DNA from: Henriciella sp.
Lineage (GTDB): Bacteria; Pseudomonadota; Alphaproteobacteria; Caulobacterales; Hyphomonadaceae
DNA: 64,000 bases
Direction: 5' to 3'
Assembly (NCBI RefSeq): GCF_029936995.1
Contig: NZ_JAPYRE010000001.1
Coordinates: 620,001-684,000, forward strand
Part shown: positions 17,423-27,167 of the stretch, one piece after another
Layout of the letters: each line of letters opens with the position of its first letter
Position numbering within the stretch: position 1 is the stretch's first letter
Notes under the pieces: model-generated
Databases searched by the model: none
Seen by the model: the letters and a program-made list of their open reading frames with translations, nothing else
Told to the model about the DNA's origin: nothing
Made by a program: the position numbers and the translations under genes

Positions 17423-17938
17423 ATGGGTAATCTCCTCTTCAATCCGCAGGGACGGATACAGAAGAACCGTTTCTGGCAGGGGCTCGTGCTGCTGACGGTG
17501 GCGTCCGTGATCGCCACGGCGTTGCCGGTCTATCTCGGCTCGATCTTTGGCCTGGCCAGCTTGCTGCTGATCTACCCCTATATCTGCGTCTATGTGAAAC
17601 GCTTTCATGATGCAGGCACGACGGGATGGTGGGTCATCGCCGTCTGGCTTGGGGCCGTCGTCCTTGAAATTATCGAAGGCATGATTCTCGGTCCCCTTTT
17701 CATGGGAGAAGAGGGGCGGGCAATCCAGGAAGAGGCGGCTGAACGCTTTTCGAGGGGCGAGTTCGACGTTTTCATGCAGGCGCAGGAAAGATTGGCAGAG
17801 ATCATGCTGCCTCTGTCGATCCTGACAACGGTGGTCAATGCCGTCATTCTCGGCTTTATCGTCGGTTCGCTGGCGACCGAACCGCGAACCAACAAGCACG
17901 GCCCTGTGCCCGGTTCGGAGCATGACGAGTTCAGCTGA
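17423..17938 (+). CDS. DUF805 inner-membrane protein
   Basis: A 171-residue membrane protein of the DUF805 type. It opens with NPQGRIQKNRFWQG, the family's 'GR..R..FW' start, has hydrophobic helices at about 20-40, 42-60 and 70-90, and carries the loop motif VKRFHDAGTTGWW (family R-hDxGxSGWW). A last helix (about 140-160) precedes a hydrophilic tail. The start at ATG 17423 follows GGAAGGG; a TTG at 17405 is less likely. A second DUF805 protein follows 79 bases downstream on the same strand. The biological role of DUF805 is unknown. Confidence 0.83.
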   Translation: MGNLLFNPQGRIQKNRFWQGLVLLTVASVIATALPVYLGSIFGLASLLLIYPYICVYVKRFHDAGTTGWWVIAVWLGAVVLEIIEGMILGPLFMGEEGRAIQEEAAERFSRGEFDVFMQAQERLAEIMLPLSILTTVVNAVILGFIVGSLATEPRTNKHGPVPGSEHDEFS

Positions 17939-17940
17939 CA

Positions 17941-18007
17941 TTTTTCTTATCGTTTATTGATAAATAAGAAAAAGCGCGTATAACCGTTTTTCGATAAGAA
18001 CGATAAG
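17941..18007. promoter_or_regulatory. AT-rich nested inverted repeats between two DUF805 genes
   Basis: A perfect ten-base inverted repeat TTTTTCTTAT (17941-17950) / ATAAGAAAAA (17964-17973) overlaps a second one, CTTATCGTT (17946-17954) / AACGATAAG (17999-18007). TATCG/CGATA words recur. The first could be a bidirectional terminator, although its stem is AT-only. The second ends ten bases before the start of the next gene, so a protein-binding operator or a 5' leader that folds two ways is possible. The stretch is strikingly AT-rich for this region. Confidence 0.5.
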
Positions 18008-18017
18008 GCGCACCCGG

Positions 18018-18833
18018 ATGTCAGATACGTCTCAGGCTCTCGACCCAAAACGGCCATGGATTACAGATGAACGCGAGCTGCCGTCGCGTATGAACTGGGT
18101 GCGGACCCTGCTCGATCCGACAGGCGAATCTCCGCAGCTGCATTTTACCCGGGCCTGGACGCTGCTCTTCATGTTGCAGCTCCTGATTATCCTCCTTCCG
18201 TTTGTCCTTGCGCTGATACTCAACCTGGCCGGCGGGAATGGAAAACCTGTCGGCGCGTTTGGCGTCTATGCCACGCCCGTCGTCTTTCTTGTCACGACGC
18301 TGATGTCGTACGTGATACATTCACGTCGCCTGAATGATGCCGGCAAACCCCAGCTTCTGGCTGTCATTCCACTTGTGCCGCTTGTGCTTGCAGCAGGCAT
18401 TTTCGTCATGACGGCCCAGAGCCAGTCGGCCCAGTATGACAAGCGCTATGAGACGCGCCAGGAATACCTGGCCGATCCGGATGCTTTCCGGGCCAAGCAG
18501 CGCGCAGAACGGGAAAAGGCCCAGGAAGAGGCTGAAAAGCGTGCGGCAGAAGCAGAAGCCAGTGGTGAGGCCGGTGAAGCCGGAGAGGCGCAGCAGGCGC
18601 AGGGGCGTGGAAGGCGGGGCGGCCCTGATGGCGGTCCGGGCAATCTGGACCAGCCCATGGATGCCAAGGCGCCCACGGTTCTGAAGGCTTCATTGCCCGT
18701 AATCCAGAATACCATAATCCCGCTTAGCGGCCTGATCGCGATATGGAGCCTGCTGTGGGTGGCGCGTGTCCCATATTTCGGCCGCCGTAATGAACAGGAA
18801 GCCGGTGAGCAGAGGCGGCCCTACGAGACCTGA
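18018..18833 (+). CDS. DUF805-like membrane protein with a large charged insertion
   Basis: A 271-residue membrane protein related to the gene before it: hydrophobic helices at about 45-70, 80-100 and 112-133, with the loop motif [13 protein letters not shown] in place of the usual DUF805 R-hDxGxSGW. Residues 134 to about 225 form a hydrophilic insertion, first a Lys/Arg/Glu/Ala coiled-coil-like stretch ([21 protein letters not shown]), then a Gly-rich stretch ([13 protein letters not shown]). A last helix lies at about 228-248. The 3' end overlaps the 3' end of lipB, on the other strand, by 13 bases. Function unknown. Confidence 0.78.
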   Translation: MSDTSQALDPKRPWITDERELPSRMNWVRTLLDPTGESPQLHFTRAWTLLFMLQLLIILLPFVLALILNLAGGNGKPVGAFGVYATPVVFLVTTLMSYVIHSRRLNDAGKPQLLAVIPLVPLVLAAGIFVMTAQSQSAQYDKRYETRQEYLADPDAFRAKQRAEREKAQEEAEKRAAEAEASGEAGEAGEAQQAQGRGRRGGPDGGPGNLDQPMDAKAPTVLKASLPVIQNTIIPLSGLIAIWSLLWVARVPYFGRRNEQEAGEQRRPYET

Positions 18834-19555
18834 TCTGAGAGGGGCGCTTTCGTCTCGACAAGCTCCGACAGGAAAACCTGCCTGAACGCTGTCTTCAGCG
18901 CCTGATCGGCATCATCCATTATGACGGGCAGGCCGAGGTCGACGAGACTGGTGACACCAAGCCCGTCCTCTGAAATGCCGCAGGGGGTGATGCCGGTGAA
19001 ATGGCTCAGGTCCGGCTCGACGTTCAGGCTGATGCCATGGAAGCTGACCCATCGTTTGAGACGCAGGCCGATAGCCGCGATCTTGTCCTCGCGCACCGGG
19101 CCGCCGGGTTGGGTCCGGTCGACCCATACGCCGACGCGGCCATCCCTGACTTCGCCCGTCACGTTAAATTCAGCCAGTGCAGCGATGATCCAGCTTTCGA
19201 GTTTGGCGACGAAGTCGCGTACATCGCGTCCGCGCTGGCCAACATCGAGCATGACATAGGCGACGCGCTGGCCGGGGCCATGATAGGTGTACTGGCCACC
19301 ACGGCCGGCCTCATGAACGGGAAACCGGGCCGCATCCCTGAGGTCTTCAGGCCGGGCGCTCGTGCCAGCGGTATAAAGTGGCGGGTGTTCCAGCAGCCAC
19401 ACCAGCTCCGGTGCGCCAGACTCGCGGATATCGCGGACCCGGCGCTGCATGAAAGCGAGCGCATCCTGATAATCCACGGGTGAGGGGCTTACAGCCCACT
19501 GGACGGGAGAAAAATCTGCCATTTGACGCATATAGAGGTGCAAGGAGGGCTTCAC
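18821..19555 (-). CDS. lipB: Octanoyl-[acyl-carrier protein]-protein transferase
   Basis: LipB moves octanoyl groups from ACP to lipoyl domains of 2-oxoacid dehydrogenases and glycine cleavage H protein, the first step of lipoate synthesis. The 244-residue protein shows [12 protein letters not shown] (85-96), the Lys of DKIAAIG (Lys158), FHGISLNV and the thioester-forming Cys192 in [10 protein letters not shown], so both catalytic residues (Lys, Cys) are in place. The most upstream start, GTG 19555, has AGGAAG five bases ahead; ATG codons at residues 9 and 12 are alternatives. It is transcribed towards the DUF805 genes, and tRNA-Leu lies just upstream on the other strand. Confidence 0.93.
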   Translation of the reverse strand: MKPSLHLYMRQMADFSPVQWAVSPSPVDYQDALAFMQRRVRDIRESGAPELVWLLEHPPLYTAGTSARPEDLRDAARFPVHEAGRGGQYTYHGPGQRVAYVMLDVGQRGRDVRDFVAKLESWIIAALAEFNVTGEVRDGRVGVWVDRTQPGGPVREDKIAAIGLRLKRWVSFHGISLNVEPDLSHFTGITPCGISEDGLGVTSLVDLGLPVIMDDADQALKTAFRQVFLSELVETKAPLSDQVS

Positions 19556-19605
19556 AAAGGCTTCCTACGCACTTATACCGCGCTCTTCTTCCCATACGGG
19601 ACTTT

Positions 19606-19690
19606 GCGGTCGTGGCGGAACTGGTAGACGCGCAACGTTGAGGTCGTTGTGGAGCAATCCGTGGAGGTTCGAGTCCTCTCGACCGCACCA
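19606..19690 (+). tRNA. tRNA-Leu (anticodon GAG)
   Basis: An 85-base class II tRNA with encoded CCA. Acceptor GCGGTCG (19606-19612) pairs with CGACCGC (19680-19686), followed by discriminator A and CCA. The D-loop GGTAGACGC, anticodon stem CAACG/CGTTG with loop TTGAGGT (anticodon GAG, reads CUC/CUU) and a T-arm with GGTTCGAGTCC are visible, with the long variable arm typical of Leu. Confidence 0.97.
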
Positions 19691-19756
19691 TCCCGGGGGA
19701 AGATATGGCAGGGGGACAGGCTGACTGACTGTCCTGCAGGATAGGAGGTCCACCCC

Positions 19757-21148
19757 ATGTCCGAGCTGTCCAGCCCCCAGGCCGAAGAATCACCCGATGA
19801 GGCAGTGAGCGAGAAATATCTCGCCCTCGAGCAGGATGTCCGCGAGGCCGTCTGGGATGATGACAAGCGCTGGCTTTCCCGCACGCTGAAGCGTTTGCAT
19901 CCGGCGGATGCTGCCGACCTTCTGGAACAGCTCTCCACTGACGATTTTTCCGATGCCGTTGCGCTGCTCGGCGAGGACCTGTCGACCGAGATCATTATCG
20001 AACTGCGCGACGAGTATCGCGAGGATGCTGTCGAAGCATTGCCTGACGCGACCGTGGCAGCCGTTCTCGGCGAGCTCGATTCCGATGATGTGACGACCAT
20101 CCTTGAGGACCTCGAGGAAGAGCGGCGCGAAGAGATCCTGAAAAAACTGGCTCCGGCCGACCGGGCCTCCTTCGAGCAGGGGCTCGCCTTTGACGAGGAA
20201 ACGGCTGGCCGGCTCATGCAGCGGGAGTATTTTGCTGCGCCTGAGCTCTGGACAGTTGGCCATGCGATCGATCACGCACGCGATAATGCCGAGGAGCTGC
20301 CAGCGGAATTCTATGCCGTGTATGTCATTGACCCGACCCACCACCTGAAGGGGCAGGTGCCGCTGGCCACATTGCTGCGCACGCCGCGTGACGTGATGCT
20401 GTCCGACATCATGGAGGATATCCAGTCCGACATTCGCGGAGACATGGACCAGGAAGAGGCGGCCTATCAGTTCCAGAAATACTCACTGGCGTCGGCGCCC
20501 GTCACGGATGGTGATGGACGCCTCATGGGTATGCTGACCGTCGATGATGTTGTTGACGTCATACAGGAAGAAAACACCGAAGACCTGCTCGCTCTTTCCG
20601 GCGTGAATTCCGCTGAAGGTACCGATACTGTGCTGGATTCCGTCAAGGCACGCGCCCCCTGGCTGGCGGTCAATCTGGTCACGGCGTTCATAGCCTCCGG
20701 CATCATTTCAATTTTCGAGGGTACGATTGAGCAGGTCGTGCAGCTTGCGATCCTGATGCCTGTTGTTGCCGCACTCGGGGGCAATGCGGGCAGTCAGGGG
20801 CTGGCGGTAGCTGTCCGCGCGATCGCTGAGCGCGAGATGGATGGCGATGCCAGCCGGCGAGCCATTATCCGCGAGACACTGACGGGGATCGCGAATGGTG
20901 TGATCTTCGCGGTCGGGGTTGCTGCGATCGCCGGTTTCTGGTTCAGCAGCGTTGCCCTGGCCGTTACGATAGGGGTTGCAATGTTCGCGACCTTTGTGTG
21001 GGCTGGATTTTCGGGTGTTATCGTACCGATAACGCTGCGCCGCGTCGGGGCTGACCCGGCTGTCGCATCCTCGGTTTTCGTGCTGACCCTGACAGACATA
21101 ATGGCGTTCTTCAGCTTCCTCGGCCTGGCGTCCATAACTCTGCTCTAG
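19757..21148 (+). CDS. mgtE: MgtE-type magnesium channel/transporter
   Basis: A 463-residue MgtE. The N-terminal cytosolic superhelical domain (about 30-140, LHPADAADLLEQL) senses Mg2+, two CBS domains follow (about 150-280, MQREYFAAPELWTV and VTDGDGRLMGMLTVDDVVDVI), then five transmembrane helices with the pore region MPVVAALGGNAGSQG and the final VLTLTDIMAFFSFLG, in which the Asp of TLTD is the conserved pore acid. In known MgtE the channel closes when Mg2+ fills the cytosolic sites. A strong AGGAGGT lies eight bases before ATG 19757. It is monocistronic, between tRNA-Leu and the lysozyme-like gene. Confidence 0.94.
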   Translation: MSELSSPQAEESPDEAVSEKYLALEQDVREAVWDDDKRWLSRTLKRLHPADAADLLEQLSTDDFSDAVALLGEDLSTEIIIELRDEYREDAVEALPDATVAAVLGELDSDDVTTILEDLEEERREEILKKLAPADRASFEQGLAFDEETAGRLMQREYFAAPELWTVGHAIDHARDNAEELPAEFYAVYVIDPTHHLKGQVPLATLLRTPRDVMLSDIMEDIQSDIRGDMDQEEAAYQFQKYSLASAPVTDGDGRLMGMLTVDDVVDVIQEENTEDLLALSGVNSAEGTDTVLDSVKARAPWLAVNLVTAFIASGIISIFEGTIEQVVQLAILMPVVAALGGNAGSQGLAVAVRAIAEREMDGDASRRAIIRETLTGIANGVIFAVGVAAIAGFWFSSVALAVTIGVAMFATFVWAGFSGVIVPITLRRVGADPAVASSVFVLTLTDIMAFFSFLGLASITLL

Positions 21149-21229
21149 GCTCGGCTTCTCACCGTCAGGCGTGCATTTTGCACGACCGGCCTATCGAAGA
21201 GTGCTGATTGTATCGGTTTGGAGCAACAC

Positions 21230-22447
21230 ATGGAGTCTGGGCTGCGAACATCAGAGGCCGGTCTTACGCTGATCAGGGCATATGAAGGTTTCAGGCCTCA
21301 TTCCTCACGGCTGCCTGACGGCCGCTGGGTCATCGGTTATGGGCATGTGCGCGCGGCCCGCGAAGGCCTCAAGGTCAGCCAGGTGGAAGCTTCGACCATC
21401 CTTCGTGAGTTCGACCTTCCGCCTATCGAGCAGGGTTTGCGCGACATGGTGCTGGTTGCCCTGAACCAGAATGAATTCGACGCGCTCGTCTCCTTTATTT
21501 TCAATATCGGTCTCGAACAGTTCGCAGGGTCTGATGTCCTGGCTTTCCTGAACGCGGGTGACCGCATGTCAGCTGCCCGCGCCATCGAGCGTTGGCGCAA
21601 TGCAAGGGTCGGGCCCCGCACCATGGTTGTTGATCCGCTTGTGCGTCGGCGCGCCGATGAGAAGTCGCTCTTCCTGAAAACGAAAGGCAGTGTCCCTCTG
21701 GCGTCGTCCAGCCGCTTCAGGCCATTGCCGGATGCTGAGCCGGTCGCGCCGCTTGCAGGCACACAGAATTTCGTGGTCAGCGAAGGTGGTAATATCAGCC
21801 CTGAACAGACCAGGCCGGCTGACCAGGGCGACGAGACAGCGCCAGAAGCTGCTGCCCGAACGGTCAAGGAACGGCTTACCCGGATACTGGGAGAGCAGGA
21901 ACCCGGAGATGAAGACGCGCCTGAAGGGCTCGGTGAGGCGAATGAGGCATCTGTCGAAGACGGATCGCAGGAAGCAAGCGTCGAGGAAATCCGGACAGCC
22001 ATTTCGGCACTGGTTTCCGATGACGATGAAGCTGATGATGAAAAGATCGGGAAAACCGGACCTGGCGGGATCGACTTCCTTCAGGATGAGGCCGATGAAA
22101 ACCTGAACCTGCGCCCCGGTCATCTTGAGGTTTCAGAGGCTGGGAAAACGCAGCACAAGGATGGCCTCTACATAGATGATATAGATGACGGCTCGGCCTC
22201 TCTGCGGCCCGGAAAAGAAGGCAAGCGTGAAGGCCCGCTGGAAATATTCGTCCTGTCGCTGATTGCCATGATGGGAGCCAGCCTCATCGCTTTCGGCGGT
22301 ATAATGAACTTTGGCTGGCTCGGGATCGAGATGCCGGTTGCCGGGTCGGTTCCGTCCTATACACCTCTGGTCTTGATCCTTGTGGGCGGTCTGATCTTCG
22401 TGATGATGGTTTATTATCTCATCAAGGCGCTTGTGCGCAGCGGCTAG
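21230..22447 (+). CDS. Membrane-anchored GH24 lysozyme-like protein
   Basis: A 405-residue protein. Residues 4 to about 145 are a T4/P21-type lysozyme domain with catalytic Glu19 in YEGF and Asp30 in LPDGRW, followed by IGYGHV. The residue that is Thr in T4-type lysozyme is Val34 here. A long acidic, Ser/Glu/Asp-rich linker (about 150-335) leads to two transmembrane helices, about 337-360 and 377-402. Phage endolysins do not have this C-terminal membrane module and there are no other phage genes nearby, so this is probably a chromosomal cell-wall enzyme or a binding/sensor derivative. There is no N-terminal signal peptide, so topology is uncertain. ATG 21230 follows GGAG. Confidence 0.82.
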   Translation: MESGLRTSEAGLTLIRAYEGFRPHSSRLPDGRWVIGYGHVRAAREGLKVSQVEASTILREFDLPPIEQGLRDMVLVALNQNEFDALVSFIFNIGLEQFAGSDVLAFLNAGDRMSAARAIERWRNARVGPRTMVVDPLVRRRADEKSLFLKTKGSVPLASSSRFRPLPDAEPVAPLAGTQNFVVSEGGNISPEQTRPADQGDETAPEAAARTVKERLTRILGEQEPGDEDAPEGLGEANEASVEDGSQEASVEEIRTAISALVSDDDEADDEKIGKTGPGGIDFLQDEADENLNLRPGHLEVSEAGKTQHKDGLYIDDIDDGSASLRPGKEGKREGPLEIFVLSLIAMMGASLIAFGGIMNFGWLGIEMPVAGSVPSYTPLVLILVGGLIFVMMVYYLIKALVRSG

Positions 22448-22499
22448 CCAATGAACCTATCGGATTGGCAAGTGGGGCAGGACCAGCTACACCCTGTGC

Positions 22500-23672
22500 A
22501 TGATCCCGAACACATATCCCACGCTGAACTTTGACCTTGGTGAAACTGCGGAGATGATCCGCGATACCGTGCAAAGTTTTGCCGCCGACAATATCGCCCC
22601 GATTGCCGCCGAAATCGACAAGACGGACGTCTTCCCACGCTATCTCCTGCCAAAGATGGGCGAACTTGGCCTTCTTGGTATCACTGTCGAGGAAGAGTGG
22701 GGTGGTACCGGGCTTGGCTATCTTGAGCACGTCGTTGCGATGGAAGAAATTTCCCGTGCTTCGGCTTCTGTCGGCCTGTCCTATGGCGCGCATTCCAATC
22801 TTTGCGTCAACCAGCTTCGCCGCTGGGGCAGCGAGGACCAGAAGAAGCGCTACCTCGAAAAGTTGATCACCGGCGAGCACCTTGGCGGCCTGGCCATGTC
22901 GGAGAGCGGTGCGGGCTCCGATGTCGTCTCGATGAAACTCAAGGCCGAGAAAAAGGGTGACCGCTACATTCTCAATGGCTCGAAGATGTGGATCACGAAT
23001 TCACCCGACGCCGATACGCTGATCGTCTACGCCAAGACGGAGCCGGAGAAGAAATCACGCGGCATAACCGCTTTCATCATCGAGCGTGGCATGAAGGGCT
23101 TCTCGGTTGCACAAAAGCTCGACAAACTTGGTATGCGCGGCTCTGAGACGGGCGAACTCGTTTTCGAGGATTGCGAAGTTCCTGAAGAAAACATCATGGG
23201 CCCGCTGAACGGCGGTGTCGAGGTGTTGATGAGCGGGCTTGATTACGAGCGCGCGGTACTTTCGGCAGGGCCTACGGGTATCATGCAGGCCTGTATGGAT
23301 GTCGTGCTGCCCTATATTCATGACCGCAAGCAGTTCGGCCAGTCCATCGGCGAGTTCCAGCTCGTGCAGGGCAAACTTGCCGACATGTATGTCCAGATGA
23401 ACGCTGCCAAGGCCTATGTCTACACAGTTGCGAAAGCCTGTGACCGGGGCGAGACTGCACGCAAGGATGCGGCCGGTGCAATCCTCTATGCGGCGGAAAC
23501 GGCCACCAAGCTGGCCCTTGACGCGATCCAGCTGCTCGGTGGCAATGGCTATATCAACGAGTATGCCACAGGCCGTTTGCTGCGCGACGCCAAGCTCTAC
23601 GAAATCGGGGCAGGTACAAGTGAAATCCGCCGCTGGCTGATCGGGCGCGAACTGTTCGGAGAGACATCCTAG
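22500..23672 (+). CDS. ivd: Isovaleryl-CoA dehydrogenase
   Basis: A 390-residue FAD acyl-CoA dehydrogenase that oxidises isovaleryl-CoA to 3-methylcrotonyl-CoA in leucine breakdown, passing electrons to ETF. Signatures: [11 protein letters not shown] (95-105), [11 protein letters not shown] (132-141), [17 protein letters not shown] and [13 protein letters not shown] with Glu250. Placing the catalytic base at that Glu in the G-helix region rather than near residue 375 is what distinguishes IVD from short- and medium-chain enzymes. It is grouped with mccB, liuC-type hydratase and mccA further on. It ends four bases past the stop of the convergent kinase gene (23669-23672 overlap). Confidence 0.92.
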   Translation: MIPNTYPTLNFDLGETAEMIRDTVQSFAADNIAPIAAEIDKTDVFPRYLLPKMGELGLLGITVEEEWGGTGLGYLEHVVAMEEISRASASVGLSYGAHSNLCVNQLRRWGSEDQKKRYLEKLITGEHLGGLAMSESGAGSDVVSMKLKAEKKGDRYILNGSKMWITNSPDADTLIVYAKTEPEKKSRGITAFIIERGMKGFSVAQKLDKLGMRGSETGELVFEDCEVPEENIMGPLNGGVEVLMSGLDYERAVLSAGPTGIMQACMDVVLPYIHDRKQFGQSIGEFQLVQGKLADMYVQMNAAKAYVYTVAKACDRGETARKDAAGAILYAAETATKLALDAIQLLGGNGYINEYATGRLLRDAKLYEIGAGTSEIRRWLIGRELFGETS

Positions 23673-25618
23673 CCGGTCGCGCGTACCTCTTCATCAGATG
23701 TAACGCTGAGAACCTGTCCCATGGTGGAAATCAGCTCGCGTTCCTCAATCGGTTTGGAGACATAGCCGTCAAAGCCCATGCCGAGAAAACGTTCGCGGTC
23801 TCCCTGCATGGAGTCTGCGGTGAGCGCGATGACAGGGACGATGCGATTGAGGCTATCGGACATGCGCAGGCGGCGGAAGGCTTCCATCCCGTCGAGACCG
23901 GGCATGTGTATGTCCATCAGCACGATATCGAGCGGTTCCTGCTTCAGAAGCTCCAGGGCCTCATTACCGTCCCCAGCTTCCGATACCTCGATTCCATACT
24001 GCTCCAGGAAGGTTCTCGCGACACGGACATTGATGGCGTTGTCGTCAACGACAAGTGCCCGTGTCCCTGAGAGACCCGAGCGCTGGTGACGTGGCTTCGC
24101 CTTGGCCGGGCGGTGTTGAAGGATTTGTGCCGGCCCGCATGTGGCGGCCTGGAATTTCAGTGTGAAGACCGAACCCCGGCCGGGTTCACTTACGGCTGTG
24201 ACATCGCCGCCCATCATCCGGGCAAGTTTGCGGGTAATTGCAAGGCCAAGGCCGGTGCCGCCAAACTTGCGGCTTGTGGAGCCATCCTCCTGGGCAAAGC
24301 TATCGAAGATTCGTTCAATCTTGTCCGGCGCAATCCCACAGCCTGAATCTGAAACGTGCATGGTGAGCGTCGCTTCGCTTTCGGTGGAAGGATCGCATGT
24401 CACCACGATCATGACTTCACCTTGTTCGGTGAACTTGATCGCATTGGAAACAAGGTTGCCAATGCACTGGCGCACGCGAACGGGGTCGAATTCAAGCCTG
24501 GAGGGGACTGACGGGTCTATGTGCAGGCTGAGCTTGATGCCTTTTTCTTCTGCGACTGCCTCATGCAGCTTGAACAGGCCGCTCAGCTTGTGGCGCAGAT
24601 CGCTCTCAACGGGCGAGACTTCGAGTTTGCCGGATTCGATCTTGGAGAGATCCAGAATGTCGTTGAGCAGGACCATCAGGGCCTTGCCGGAATCGAGAAT
24701 GATGGAAACCTGCTCGGCCTGGGATTCTGTGAGCTTCTCGTGCGAGAGCGTCTGCGCCATCCCGAGAACACCGTTGAGAGGTGTACGGATTTCATGGCTC
24801 ATATTGGCCAGGAATTCAGACTTGAGCCGTGTCGCCTGCTCGGCGCGATGCAAGGCATCGGTCAGTTCGTGTGCCTTGCGGCGTTCTTCCCGAACATCCT
24901 GAATGTGCATGATGTAGACTGGCTCTGCGGCATCGGGAAGATAGGCATTATTGAGCGCGATCGAGACGCGGATACGTTCGCCTGAAAGTGAGAGTATCTC
25001 ACCATCGGAGATATGCTGGATGATCTGCCCGCTTGCCAGCTTGCGCTGGAGTTCCTCGCTGCGGACGGCCTGACCGGGGCCCATCAGCGTATCGGCATGC
25101 TTGCCCATCACATCTTCGGGCTTGTGGCCGGTCAGTTTCGAGAGGGCGTCATTGATGTAGAGAAGACTTCCCTCATGGTTCGCAATGGCGATGCCATGCA
25201 GCGCATGATCGCAGGCCAGCCTGAGCAGTTCGGCGCGGTTGGCTGCCTCGTCACGCTCCTTGGCAATGTCGGTGATCTCGTGAGAACAGCAGAGCACCCC
25301 ACGTTCGGTTGGCAGCAATGTCGTCTTCATGACCTTGCTGAGCATCTTCGCGCCGCGACCCTGTCCGGTTGTCAGGGTGCCGGGCTGTCCGGTCTCGATT
25401 ACCTTGATCACTGCATTGCACATTTCCGAGCCGCGATAGGCGGGATCGAATTCAAAGATGCGCATGCCAACGATACTGCCCCCTTCAGGCAGGATCGACT
25501 CGTTCATGAGCTGGTTTGCATCAGTCCATTCCAGGTCGATAATTTGACCGGCCTCATCCCGGACAGGAACTGTTTCACAGACAATGATTGGAAGTCGGTC
25601 GAAGAGACTGGCATCCAT
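23669..25618 (-). CDS. Soluble hybrid histidine kinase (PAS-HisKA-HATPase-REC)
   Basis: A 649-residue sensor kinase with no transmembrane segment. The N-terminal part (about 1-115) looks PAS-like, a second PAS domain follows at about 125-245, then the HisKA helix pair with [11 protein letters not shown] and phospho-acceptor His275, the HATPase with N box Asn388, G1 DSGCGIAP (about 424-431) and G2 GGTGLGLAI, and a C-terminal receiver with DD at 525-526, Asp569 phospho-acceptor and the Lys of YVSKPI. Phosphate would therefore pass from His275 to Asp569 and on to an unseen Hpt or response regulator. The cytosolic PAS sensors suggest an internal, redox or small-molecule signal. The start at 25618 gives [17 protein letters not shown]. 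Confidence 0.92.
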   Translation of the reverse strand: MDASLFDRLPIIVCETVPVRDEAGQIIDLEWTDANQLMNESILPEGGSIVGMRIFEFDPAYRGSEMCNAVIKVIETGQPGTLTTGQGRGAKMLSKVMKTTLLPTERGVLCCSHEITDIAKERDEAANRAELLRLACDHALHGIAIANHEGSLLYINDALSKLTGHKPEDVMGKHADTLMGPGQAVRSEELQRKLASGQIIQHISDGEILSLSGERIRVSIALNNAYLPDAAEPVYIMHIQDVREERRKAHELTDALHRAEQATRLKSEFLANMSHEIRTPLNGVLGMAQTLSHEKLTESQAEQVSIILDSGKALMVLLNDILDLSKIESGKLEVSPVESDLRHKLSGLFKLHEAVAEEKGIKLSLHIDPSVPSRLEFDPVRVRQCIGNLVSNAIKFTEQGEVMIVVTCDPSTESEATLTMHVSDSGCGIAPDKIERIFDSFAQEDGSTSRKFGGTGLGLAITRKLARMMGGDVTAVSEPGRGSVFTLKFQAATCGPAQILQHRPAKAKPRHQRSGLSGTRALVVDDNAINVRVARTFLEQYGIEVSEAGDGNEALELLKQEPLDIVLMDIHMPGLDGMEAFRRLRMSDSLNRIVPVIALTADSMQGDRERFLGMGFDGYVSKPIEERELISTMGQVLSVTSDEEVRATG

Positions 25619-25898
25619 GGTAAATTTCCCCCGGCCTGTAGCAAGAATTACAGGACTGTTACGAAAGAAACTTAATGCCGTGTTGAAATAATGAGGATGG
25701 GCTGCCTTTGATTATCAGGAGGCCGAATAACTGACCGTGAATTAATCGCGATAAATTGGAACCGGGACGCTTTTGCGTAACTATTAACTACGGGGCGCGT
25801 TCAGCAGGCCTTGTCAGACAGGTGTTACGTGACACCTTCATGCATATATGTAGGGTTGCGGCATCGATGCTTCATGCAGCCCGCGAAAGGAGCGGCCA

Positions 25899-27167
25899 AT
25901 GTCAGAGGCGTTAAACCGGACCGAGCCTGTCACCCCTGAAAGCCTGATACGGCGATTTGATGAGATCAGATCCCGTTCGCTGGACCTCGCCAGCGACCTT
26001 TCGGATGCGGATGCGACAGTCCAGTCGATGGAGGATGCCAGTCCGGCGAAATGGCACCTGGCACACGTAACCTGGTTTTTCGAACGGTTCATCCTGAAGC
26101 CGAATGTCGATGGATACCGCGGCTTCGATGACGATTATGATTACCTCTTCAACTCCTATTATGATGCCGTCGGCGAACGTCATCCGCGGCCGTGCCGGGG
26201 ACTGTTGAGCCGTCCGGCACTGGAAGAAGTGCTGGCATATCGCACGCACGTCGACGCCGCGATGCGCAGCCTGCTCTCTGGCGATGTCAGTGAGAGAGTG
26301 TCGGAGCTGGTGACGCTCGGCCTGCATCATGAGGAGCAACATCAGGAACTTTTCCTGACGGATATACTCCACCTGTTCGCCCAGAACCCGCTTAAGCCTG
26401 CCTTTCGTGCACCTGAGCCCCGCCTGATGAAGGCTGCGAGCGCAGAGATGTGCTGGCACCGCTTCGAGGGCGGTCTGCTGGGAATCGGCCATGATGGCGA
26501 AGGCTTTGCCTTTGATTGTGAAGAACCGCGTCACAAGCGTTGGATCGAGCCCTTCGAGCTGGCCAGTCGCGCTGTCACAAACGCAGACTGGATCCAGTTT
26601 ATCGAAGATGGGGGCTATGAAGACCCTGCCTACTGGCTTTCGGATGGTTGGGCTGTCTGCGTAAGTGAAGGCTGGCACTGTCCCCTTTACTGGAAGCAGG
26701 GCGAGGGGGAGTGGTGGACTATGACCTTGCGTGGCTGGCAGCCTGTCGACCGGGAAGCGCCGGTTTGCCATGTTAGTTATTATGAAGCCGATGCATATGC
26801 GAGCTGGGCCGGGGCGCGCCTTCCAGACGAAGCGGAGTGGGAGATTGCTGCCAGCAACACCTCCCTTGCCGGAAACGATGCCGGGACGGGCAGGCTAAGC
26901 CCGGCACCTCAGACAGGCGATGGCCTGCTTGGCTTGTTCGGTGATGTCTGGGAATGGACGCGGAGCGCTTACGCTCCATATCCGGGCTTCGCGGCAGCTG
27001 AGGGCGCTGTCGGGGAGTATAATGGCAAGTTCATGAGCGGTCAGTATGTCCTGCGCGGAGGCTCCTGTGTCACACCGCGCGGCCATGTTCGAGCTACATA
27101 CCGCAACTTCTTCCACCCGGAAAAGCGCTGGCAGTTTGCCGGTCTCAGACTGGCGAGAGACGCGTAA
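25899..27167 (+). CDS. egtB: Ergothioneine biosynthesis protein EgtB
   Basis: A 422-residue non-haem iron enzyme joining N-alpha-trimethylhistidine (hercynine) to a thiol with O2 to make a sulfoxide. It has the N-terminal DinB-like domain with the iron ligands: His56 in [10 protein letters not shown] and the HEEQH motif (His144, His148), corresponding to the three-His facial triad known for EgtB. The C-terminal half is a formylglycine-generating-enzyme-like fold ([62 protein letters not shown]). ATG 25899 follows AAAGGAG. Its TAA overlaps the ATG of egtD by one base. Confidence 0.94.
   Translation: MSEALNRTEPVTPESLIRRFDEIRSRSLDLASDLSDADATVQSMEDASPAKWHLAHVTWFFERFILKPNVDGYRGFDDDYDYLFNSYYDAVGERHPRPCRGLLSRPALEEVLAYRTHVDAAMRSLLSGDVSERVSELVTLGLHHEEQHQELFLTDILHLFAQNPLKPAFRAPEPRLMKAASAEMCWHRFEGGLLGIGHDGEGFAFDCEEPRHKRWIEPFELASRAVTNADWIQFIEDGGYEDPAYWLSDGWAVCVSEGWHCPLYWKQGEGEWWTMTLRGWQPVDREAPVCHVSYYEADAYASWAGARLPDEAEWEIAASNTSLAGNDAGTGRLSPAPQTGDGLLGLFGDVWEWTRSAYAPYPGFAAAEGAVGEYNGKFMSGQYVLRGGSCVTPRGHVRATYRNFFHPEKRWQFAGLRLARDA

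Noticed and set aside
21218-22447. Reading the lysozyme-like gene as a prophage endolysin.
   Set aside because: No holin, capsid, tail, integrase or other phage gene is near, and the protein carries a linker and membrane helices not usual for endolysins.
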